From contig NC_080164.1 in assembly GCF_950295315.1 (NCBI RefSeq), positions 57,241,296 to 57,305,295 on the forward strand: a DNA stretch of 64,000 nt, in the 5' to 3' direction. The stretch comes from Erinaceus europaeus. Lineage: Eukaryota; Chordata; Mammalia; Eulipotyphla; Erinaceidae. A program made the translations under genes and the position numbers. Positions 55,283 through 64,000 of this stretch are shown here, piece after piece. Under the pieces are notes generated by a model. That model had not been told where the DNA came from and searched no databases. It saw nothing but the letters and a program-made list of their open reading frames with translations. Each line of letters opens with the position of its first letter. Position 1 is the first letter of the stretch.

Positions 55283-55727
55283 TGTCATTCTTAATTATAG
55301 AATGAAACTGATCACTTTGGTGACTTAATGATAAGACTCAAACTACATTGTTAGTGGTGAAGTGTGGAAATTATTAGTACAAAGTAGACAGTGGAGACTA
55401 GTAGGGAGAGAATACTGGGATAGGAAGCAGAAATCTTGAATTGGAGTTTCAGGTATGTAGTTGCGTGACAGTAACAATTTGATTTCTCAAAGCCTGTGTT
55501 CTCACTATAAGAGTGGAAAAATGCATTTCTTTGGGTAGATCAAAATAAAATAATTTATATAAACTATAGAAAGCAGCACTATGTAAAATGTAAGCACATA
55601 CAAATTGACATAACTGCCAGTATGTCTTAGATAATTAGTATGAGAGTTTTAGTTAACGTTCAAGGAAGCTGTTTGCCTTGCACTGTGTTATGAGTTAAAA
55701 AACTCTCCCTTTTCAAGTTCCTGTAGT

Positions 55728-56075
55728 GAAATCTTTATCTTCAGTACCTTAAAATGTGACTGTACTTGGAAATAGAGTCATTGTCAATATAACTGAGATA
55801 AGTTCATTGGAGTTGAGATCTTTAGTAATTACAATGGCATACTTGTGAAAAGGGAGAAACTTGAGTACAGAGACCATTAAGCAGAGAGGGGAAACCATGT
55901 GCAAAGACAAGACTACCACAGACAAGCCAAAGAGAGAAACCTAGAGCAGATCTTTATCAGACCCTTGAATCTTAGAATTCACCTTGAGCTCAGATTTTCA
56001 GCCTCCAGAACTGTATGAGATAATAAGTACATGTTGTTTATGCTTCCAAGTTTGTGATGTTTTATGATAACAGTC
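55728..56075 (+). repeat. Ancient LTR-like mammalian repeat (MLT1-type suspected)
   Basis: Order of blocks: 'cagtaccttaaaatgtgact', TTGGAAATAGAGTCATTG, 'gaaacttgagtacagagacc', 'atgtgcaaagacaagac', AGCCTCCAGAACTGTATGAGA, 'ttatgcttccaagtttgtg', 'gagaaactaagg'. This order is known from old mammalian LTR-type repeats; the exact family is uncertain. Confidence 0.5.
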
Positions 56076-56230
56076 CTGAGAAACTAAGGAATCTTGGGAT
56101 TCAATGCATCTTCATAGTGGCCTTTTCCTGTAAAATCTTGGAAATAACTTACCTATCTTTCTGATAAATAAATGTGAAATTACATGACTTTTTATTCCAT
56201 TCCTCATTTGATTAGTCAGAATTTAAACCA

Positions 56231-56283
56231 CTCCTTCCTTCCTTTTCCCCTTCCTTCCTTCTCTCTCTTTTTCTTTCTCTCTT

Positions 56284-56359
<76 letters not shown>

Positions 56360-56399
56360 TCCTTCTTTCCTTCTTTCCTTCTTTCCTTCTTTTTCTTTT
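56231..56399. repeat. Long CT-rich/(CTTT)n microsatellite
   Basis: A pyrimidine tract of about 170 bases with a perfect (CTTT)n core at about 56297-56360 and (CCTT)n variants at both sides. It adjoins the tail side of the SINE at 56400-56512 and probably grew from its A-rich tail. Confidence 0.95.
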
Positions 56400-56512
56400 T
56401 TCCAGAGCACTGCTCAGCTCTGGCTAATGGTGGTGCAGGGGACTGCACCTTGAATTTTGGAGCCTCAGGCATGAGATTCTCTTTGCATAACCATTATGCT
56501 ATTTTTCCCACC
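56400..56512 (-). mobile_element. tRNA-type SINE
   Basis: CCAGAGCACTGCTCAGCTCT, GGCTAATGGTGGTGCAGGGG, 'gagcctcaggcatgagattc', TTTGCATAACCATTATGCTA. Best copy of the second SINE type here, minus strand. Confidence 0.82.
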
Positions 56513-57007
56513 CAAACCACTCTTTTCTGGTACTGCACCCTCACATACAAGGGTGGACTCCAAAAGCCTACACTAATTGCTTTGCCTCCCATTTCCTTTT
56601 CATAGAAAACACTGTGGTGCCAAATTGTTGCTATTTGGGGAGTTTTCTGGACAAGAATCAAGGAGTAGTATTCAACCCTAGGAAATACTATAAAAGCTTC
56701 TGCAGTTTTATTCACACTACTCAAGTTTTCATTTTCTCCCAGATAGAGATAATTTTCATTTTTCAAAAGCTGTGGAATTAAGAAAGAAAGTTATGGGATA
56801 AAAGCAAAATGTTATGGCATAGTTAGAAAGAAGGGGCTCCTCTAACCAAAATTTTGAGAACAGTTTCCACAAAGAGGACAGTTCAGTGTTACTATTCTGG
56901 AAAGTGTAGGACAGAATGTCATATTCACATCCTATCAGGTCTACTTTGTAGTTTCAGATCTGACACTGTTTTGGCATCTAGCTAGGTGACAGTTACTCTA
57001 GAAAAAG

Positions 57008-57150
57008 GTGTAAATGAGCAAGGGTAGATAGAATAATGGTTATGCAAAGAGACTGTCATGCCTGAAGGTGCAAAGTCACAGGTTCAGTCCCCAGCACTAC
57101 CATAAGCCAGAGCTATCCGTGATTTGGCAAAACAAGCAAACAAGCAAAAA
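57008..57150 (+). mobile_element. tRNA-type SINE fragment
   Basis: Plus-strand: AATAATGGTTATGCAAAGAG, 'ctgtcatgcctgaaggtgc', GGTTCAGTCCCCAGCACTAC, CATAAGCCAGAGCTATCCGT. Same family as 56400-56512 in the other orientation. Confidence 0.75.
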
Positions 57151-58515
57151 AGATGTTCATATTGTAGAAAAAGTTATGTTTAAAAAACTTATGAAATGAA
57201 ATCATTTTTATTACCCTTTAAATATGCTTTTAAATTACCAACCCATTTACATATACACACAAACATGTAGACTCACCAAATTCCAAATGCAAAGTTCTGT
57301 ATCATTTTTACAGATTTTTTTTGATAGATTTGAGAAATCTGCAAAAATGCATTTCTTAGGCATCGAGAACATCAGGGTGAGTTTCTGCCTAAGTAGTTTC
57401 CATCAGGAGAATTTTTGACTTTCTGCCCCCTTGAAGATTTGGGACTTCTTAACTGCACTACTTCTTTTTATACATGAACTCCTACGGGGTCTCTGAGCTG
57501 ATACACGTTGCTTAATTCTTTCTTCAATTTACAAATAAGTTTGTTTTTTGTTAAGTCTAATGTGAAAAAAATCCCAACATCGCCAAATAAATCACAAACT
57601 GATTTTTTTGTTAAAAAAAAAAAAATGAAGTTTGCTCTTGAAACTGATTTAAAGAAGGGAGGGGAACTCCTTGTCATTCCCTGACTCCACAACCTTCCAA
57701 GCACCCTCAAAGTCCTGCACAGCGTGCTGCCCATTGGCCTGGGTTGTTTGGACTACGTGTCTGGAAAAATACACTTCCTCCTCCTTCATCTTCTACCTGC
57801 CTGACTCGTTACAGAACCAGACAGTTTACATATGTGATCCTTCCTATTTAGAAAATTAATGGTGTTTTCTGGCTCCAAATCACAGCTTGTGGTACTCTGC
57901 AGGCGATGAAAAACTTGGCCAGCTTCAGCAGCAAAGCAGCCATTAGAAAATTAACCCTTGGTGACCAAGGAGCAAAGGTAGGCGAGCAGGGTCCTGGCAA
58001 CGTGGCAGGCTGTAGCTTTCAGGTGTCAATACATATGTTAGCCATGTAGGAACAGCACACATGGGGCCCCCTGAGAGCTTCTAGCTAGCATGTTTGTGGT
58101 TGGCCACTGTGGAGAGGGCACGGACATAGCACTTGGCAGCCAGTGCTACCAATATGCCACGCATTTTATTAGAGCTCAGGAGAAAGCCCAGAGCCCAGCT
58201 TTGGAATCCCAGCCATCACTGTCTTGGCTCTACCTGATTAAAAGATGTGCCGTTCATCACCATCCCTGCATGCCTCCATTTCACACCCCTGTGCTGTGTT
58301 CTCCCAGCCTGCCTCAGGAAATGGCTGACCTCAGAAAGTCTGACTTATAAGGAGATAACTTTAAAGTAACTAATTCCACATGAAGTTTGGTTTCCTCTGC
58401 TTGCTTTTTATATATATATTTTTTAGGTTATTTATTTTTCCTTCTGTTTTGTTTTGAAAATGGAGCCAGAGGGACTATTTTCCTGTATAGTTTTTAAACT
58501 CCCTTCTGTGCCTGT

Positions 58516-58518
<3 letters not shown>

Positions 58519-58565
<47 letters not shown>

Positions 58566-58571
58566 CACACC
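58519..58571. repeat. (AC)n microsatellite
   Basis: About 26 AC units with one GC interruption at 58559-58560. Confidence 0.97.
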
Positions 58572-60244
58572 TCATGTATATGGTGGCGCTGTGAGTAAGG
58601 CTGTGGGGTTTGGAAGTTGTCAAGTCTAACTCTAGAAATTTGGTTGCTTGAGGGAAATATTCTTTGAACCATAGTTATAGTTTTTTCCTTTCATAGTAAA
58701 GACTGAGCAAGTGTGTTCTGAAAGTTTAAGTGTGGTGCCCAGTTTATTCCTAATAAAGGAAAATTATTTCCCTTGTCCTGCCCCAAATGGATCCAGCATC
58801 AATGGCCCTAAAGATCAAATACATTAAGGCAAGCTTTTCTATATTTATATCATAAATGGATGGGGCACAGGGACTCTAGATTCTGAGAAGTTATGAATCT
58901 CTGAGCCTACTGCTGGCGGGGGAGGGAAAGGGCAGTTTTGGGTATAGCAGCAAGTTGGTCATGGTCCCCTCTCCATCTCCTGCACACCTATTCTGAATTT
59001 CTGAAGTTGATTTTATTTTTAGGTTTCTAGTACAGGAAAACACAGCTGCTTATTTTACTGCTTCTGAATGCTATGCTCTGTGGTATTCAGTGAAATCAGG
59101 CTATATTCATCTCTAACATTGTGTAATACCAGCTTTAATACAAACAGGGGTAAATAACAGTGGCACATTAATTACTCCTTTCTAGTTTACTCTGACAAAA
59201 ATGTACTAAAACGAAGACTAATATAATTATAGATGATGCATTTTCAATTAGCCTTTGTTAATACTATTAATAAGATTAATAATATATACTAAAAATGTCA
59301 ATATGCTTATCTAAATAAATTTTTTTAAATCACCCTTTCAAGTCCCAGCATCAAACATTAAGGCACAGCATCTTAATTACATGTGCTCATCAACAAAGTT
59401 AAATAGATAACATCCCTCAAGTGTGCAGAGTCAGACAGAGGCATGCTCCCAGGCTGGCTGTGTGTTCACCTTTCTGAACCCTGTTTTTGTTTGCTGCGAG
59501 TCATGGGCATTTGTGGAGAGAAAATATTCACATTGGCATAGGGCTCCCTGAAGTTTCTTCAGAGTGAAGGCTACTGATGAAACAGCCTATTTTTTAACAC
59601 ACACTCACATATAAATGATCCCTTTCTGAACCGAATGATAAAATGTGTTCTTTTGCCTTTATAATTTTAATAATATACAGCACAACTGTGACTGGTGTTA
59701 ATGTATAGAATTAATTGCCCCAGTGAGACATTTCTTCTAAAAAAGCAATAATAGCTAGATTCTCCTTGAGAATGTAAAAACCCTCCGGTATACTAATAAA
59801 ATGAAAAAGGTTCACAAAATAATATCCTAAATAATTGGGTTCCCTGTACCAAAGGACCTCATGTAGTTTCTCTTAAGCGATCTAAAAAAAAAATCATGAT
59901 TATTCCTTTGGACTTAATAAAACATAATTGAAAAAAAAATCAGTAAGGATAACAGAGAGCAATCACAACCATGTCCCCTTAATATTCTTAAAGGTGAAAT
60001 TCTTAACAGTTTCTCATTATTAAGGAGAAGTGATGTTTTACAAGTAAATAATTATGTTTACTTGGCTGATAACATACTGGTAATATGTCCAGTTTTCCCC
60101 ACCCTCATGTATTTGTGTTTTATATATACTTGATCTTTAAAACTTTCTACGGTTCCAGTTTGTAAATCCATTGGCCCTCTCTTCCCTATAAATTGGGTAA
60201 CTGCATACTCAAATGGTGCTATATTTATAAATTAGTGTTTTTAA

Positions 60245-60246
60245 GT

Positions 60247-60290
<44 letters not shown>
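60245..60290. repeat. (TG)n microsatellite
   Basis: About 22 TG units with one TA interruption near the start. Confidence 0.97.
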
Positions 60291-60292
<2 letters not shown>

Positions 60293-61443
60293 GAAGACTA
60301 GTACTAGTTGAGGGCAAAAAGCTGTTCTCCTGCCTGGATGAATATTTCATTACAGTGTTTGCCCCCCCCCCCCTCCAGAGTTCCCAAGACATAAAAACTT
60401 ACCCAGACTGAAAATATCACCCCTCATTCATTTTATTCTACCCATATAAACCCATTTATTCACTCTTTCCTTGTGCTCAAACAATAAAAGAAAATAAAGA
60501 CAGTGGCTAGAAATGAACATAATTTTCCATGAAAAAAGATAAAGCTGTGGAGTATAGGACCTGGGAGGGGGAGGGAGACTGGAAAATGCAAAGGGGACTT
60601 GGGACAGAGTGGGGGATGCGAAAGCGACAGAATGCTAAAGATAGTTGTCCCAGCTACGAGATAAAAGCTACATTACATGAAATTAATGGAGGCTGTCTGT
60701 GACATACATGAATCACTGTTTCAACACTAAGAAACCAGTACAAAAGAATAAAGAAATCTGAGTACTAACTACATCTTCAAAGGTCTCCTATTTACCCAGC
60801 TATACTGGGTACTGACACAAGTGGGGGGAAATATAAGAAAAAAGCACTGCTGTGATCGAATGAATGCGACCATATGAGCTATATTGGAGCCGTATGCATC
60901 CTATTTAGCTGATATCAAACACAGTTTAATGAAAGTTAAATAGTTTCTGAGGAGTGCATGAGCTGGAACAGATTAGATTCCACCGAGGGGTCTCTCAGCA
61001 TATTGTTGCTCACATGTATTCCCTGCTCAGGGCTGCTACAATTCCAGCACTCCATTAGCAATACACAAAAGACTTATGCAGATAGCGGGCATAAGCTCCT
61101 ACCGCCATGTTGGGAAATAAAAACACACACACATAGACACATGCACACACAGATGAAGGTTTTGTTCAATGTGTTCATCTCAAAATAGATCTCTGTAATT
61201 CAAAACTGATAAGAACATTAGTAAAAAGAAGGAAGTAGCTACCAGTATTTTTTTTAAAATAGAGAAATATGTAAACTGCCTCAAAGAAAAGATACTGCAT
61301 CAGGCATATAATGAGAATTTGATCTTTCAGGGGACTATAACATGGGCAAATGTGATGCCCTTTTGATCTATAAGCTACATCTGGCCTAAGGTATGGCAGC
61401 TTCCCCATCACCACCCTGTTAAGTTACAAGGGCGTGTGCTTTT

Positions 61444-61446
<3 letters not shown>

Positions 61447-61501
<55 letters not shown>
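61447..61501. repeat. (CA)n microsatellite
   Basis: About 27 uninterrupted CA units, the longest perfect dinucleotide run in the window and likely polymorphic. Confidence 0.97.
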
Positions 61502-61504
<3 letters not shown>

Positions 61505-63867
61505 TATTTCTGCAGCAGTGCCTCATTTTTTAAATGTACAATTCCTTCCAGAAATACTGCTGAACAGCCTGTCCATCTATACACATGGCTGTCGCAAAAA
61601 CTGACATGAATTGCAATTAATAATTTCATTATTTGGCAAAGATGATTTGAACTTCCCACAATGAAATTGCCTGTGTGATTTTTTTTTTTCTCTTCCTTCT
61701 GTCCAAGCAACCTTCCCTACTCCCTCCCCCAGTTGTGTCTTCATTGAGCTGACTTGTCAGGGACAGTGGCATTGGTATTTTAATTTCAATAGGGACAATC
61801 TTTCATATTTGTCTTTATATGAAAGTGATCATAATGCTTGAATGACAACATTCCTTCCTTTCAGAGGAACAGTGAGATTCTCTCCCAACCTCAGCTGTGC
61901 TCTCTTGCTCTCTCATAGTCAAACTTCACTGAACTCAGTACCCAGCATATTTCCTGTATTGGGCTGGAATACAAGGATTAATCAGAGCTACTCCCTATAC
62001 TTGAAGAGTTTACAGTGTAATTTCCCAGATGAAGATAATATTTTGAACCCACCTCAAAGAATATTTGGCAATATATGGAGACATTTTTGCGCCCACTGGA
62101 GGGGAATGCTACAGTCATCTACAGTTAAAACATCCTACAGTATACAGAACAGTCTTCACGACAAATATAGGTTCAACCTACTGTCTCATTTTTGCCAATG
62201 TATAGAGATATGATTGCTGCAAAGGAAGGAGGAATTTCAAGTTTCCACTTTATTTTGAACTCTCTGCTATAACTATACCTTATTCTGAGTAAAGTGTGAG
62301 CACTTTGGTACGTTGTTACCTGGTGGCACTCAGTGTCTGAATGAAGCTCCCATGGAGTTTTAACTTTGAGAATAAATTCTTAAAAACTGTTGTGTGTGTG
62401 GCCAGAGACAATATCCCACATTTTTATAAGCACGCCTGAGATTTGGGTAAGCATTCTTCTGTGAGTTCAGTCTGTCCTACATTCTTAGTTATGGGCATAT
62501 TTTCTTATTACTGTCATCCAAGACTTTCTAAAAGGGGTGGGATTGTCTCAGTCATCTATTCTATCTTCTTTTGTTATTCTTCCTAGGAATCAAAATAGCC
62601 CCACATTAGAGAACTGAAAGTAGAGTAACTGTGTAGGATAACTTGTCAGGTGCATGAAAGTAACCGTCTACTTCTTAATCTCTGTGCTCAGGTATAACAT
62701 TTTCATTAAAGAGCAGAGCATATTTGAAATTGTCATCAAACTGCTTATTTCAGTAAAGAGGAATTTCTTCATATTATCCTTGCTTTCCCTGTCACCACAT
62801 ATTATGTCATTACCTTCCACGTGAACACTTGTCAAAAGTGGTGCACACATTCAAAGTTATCTCTATCTGGTAGTGAAAAAGTGGGGTGGGGCCTATTGTT
62901 CAGTTTTTCAATACTGACTAGCCTCAAATGGCTGTAAGAATATTGACAGGTTCACCCTTCCCTTTCTCTCATATTAGTGTAATCTAACATCACTGTGGCT
63001 AGAAGATGAAGCATAATTTATAATGAACTGATAGCAAAGTTTATCTACTATGACTAATAATCATAATGTAGTAACGGTAATGCCAATCATAATAAGGGCT
63101 AATTAGAGTGGAAAACAATATCTCTCTTTAAGAAGCCTCTCCTAGCTAAGAAAAAATAAGACATGTAGATGGCACAACATGTGCTAATTCATTTAATGCA
63201 GTGAACCCAAGAAACAGCACTTGTATAGAATGATTGATTGAACCAGGAAATAATTCATGTGGAAACTAATTGGTTGAGGATAACTCTCATACCCCTTTAC
63301 CTATGACATGAGACATGGTGCACGTTGAGCATTGGGAAGCTGTGGAATGAAGTAGTCCAAAGCAATTATTTGCTAGGAAATAACTCCTTACATGTTCCTA
63401 CATGGTCTTAAGTACGTGGTAAAAAGGGGAAGATGGTTACAATGGTGATTGCAACAGCGTATTTTTGATAAAGAATGTCAACAATGAAATGAGACAATAT
63501 TCCTCTTGATTGGCAAGGTTACAGAAATATCTCCCAGGGATTTATTGTGGTATGCTGTAAGGATTTCAAGAATCTTGCAACGGTTTCTTTTTAACCTGCA
63601 GGTGGCATAAGTAGTAAAAATGTATTTCCTATCATTCTTGAAAAAAATATTCAGCAATGAAGTGAAGGAAACAGTAAAGGGTTTCACAGCATGACTCAAT
63701 TAGAGGAGCAAACCCGATTCATTGCAGATGGCTTTTTGCTATGTTTAATAATCCAGGGAACTCAATGATCCAAATCCAGAAATAGTAAACTACAATCCTT
63801 ATAGGAATTGAAAAATCTGGGAAAGTATTTTTTTTTTCTTTCTTTGAGTTTGGAATACAAGCTTAGG

Positions 63868-63868
<1 letters not shown>

Positions 63869-63906
<38 letters not shown>
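63869..63906. repeat. (AC)n microsatellite
   Basis: About 19 uninterrupted AC units. Confidence 0.97.
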
Positions 63907-63909
<3 letters not shown>

Positions 63910-64000
63910 TTTATGATTCAGTTTACATGTGGGAGACCAAGAATCTGAGCACTGGGAGTAAACTTGTTTCTTTACTTACAGGGCGAGAACTGAAACTCAA

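Larger units (their letters stand above)
57151..64000. other. Unique DNA with microsatellites, no gene seen
   Basis: About 6.8 kb with no L1, no young SINE and no exon I can support. It contains four long CA/TG repeats (listed separately), a C run at 60363-60374 and many AT-rich stretches. Several parts (about 57840-57980, 59100-59340, 59640-59830, 60840-61080, 61540-61640) read like slowly evolving non-coding DNA, but this is only an impression. Confidence 0.5.

Noticed and set aside
56184..56472. Frames of 64-89 codons made of F/S/L or K/E/R repeats
   Set aside because: Translations of the CTTT microsatellite.
57671..58350. Plus-strand frames with Cys- and Pro-rich peptides
   Set aside because: Short, unrelated to any family I recognise, no splice context, interrupted at both ends.

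Overview
This window looks like nuclear DNA of a mammal, most likely a hedgehog (Erinaceus or a close relative). The call rests on repeats: many copies of one L1 lineage with an unusually long 3' end (about 1.3-1.4 kb), tRNA-derived SINEs of the hedgehog type (a head with tRNA-like boxes, a 'CCCACCTGCAGG' block, then CT-rich and A-rich tails), and ancient mammalian MIR and L2 pieces. I found no host protein-coding exon I can defend and no tRNA or rRNA gene. Nearly every long open frame belongs to a retroelement or is a shadow of one.

Layout. 1-2800: the 5' half of a minus-strand L1 that reaches its 5' end (ORF2 endonuclease, ORF1, 5' UTR). 2801-4867: old, mostly unique DNA with MIR and L2 pieces. 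4868-8515: three minus-strand L1 3' ends; the middle one has a perfect 14-bp target duplication. 8516-12743: unique DNA and SINEs. 12744-14503: L1 pieces, one of which splits an older SINE. 14504-18480: a plus-strand L1 derivative with ORF1 but almost no ORF2, carrying a SINE and a short LTR. 18655-23835: further L1 pieces in both orientations.

24043-31628: a nearly full-length class II (betaretrovirus-like) endogenous retrovirus with two LTRs and a 6-bp target duplication. It has gag, protease, reverse transcriptase, RNase H and integrase homology, all broken in places, and no env that I can recognise. Gag contains a seven-unit, roughly 60-bp minisatellite. Gag's nucleocapsid and the protease share one frame, with no room for a dUTPase between them.

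31878-37320: a long minus-strand L1 interrupted by a strange insert (35231-36737) in which two related retroviral 3' ends, each a polypurine tract plus LTR, face away from each other, and also by a SINE. 39262-42240: more L1 3' ends, one of an older type. 46126-50873: the longest L1 copy (4.75 kb), truncated within the ORF2 endonuclease. 50886-64000: no L1 seen; AT-rich, mostly unique DNA with old SINE pieces, one old LTR-like repeat and several long CA/TG and CTTT microsatellites.

The elements form a layered record of L1, SINE and ERV activity rather than a set of cooperating genes. The L1 copies would have supplied the machinery that moved the SINEs. The retroviral insertions are separate lineages: one with a primer site closest to tRNA-Lys1,2, and one with a Lys3-like sequence at its LTR end. 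All boundaries were read by eye; boundaries without a target duplication are good to roughly 10-30 bp.
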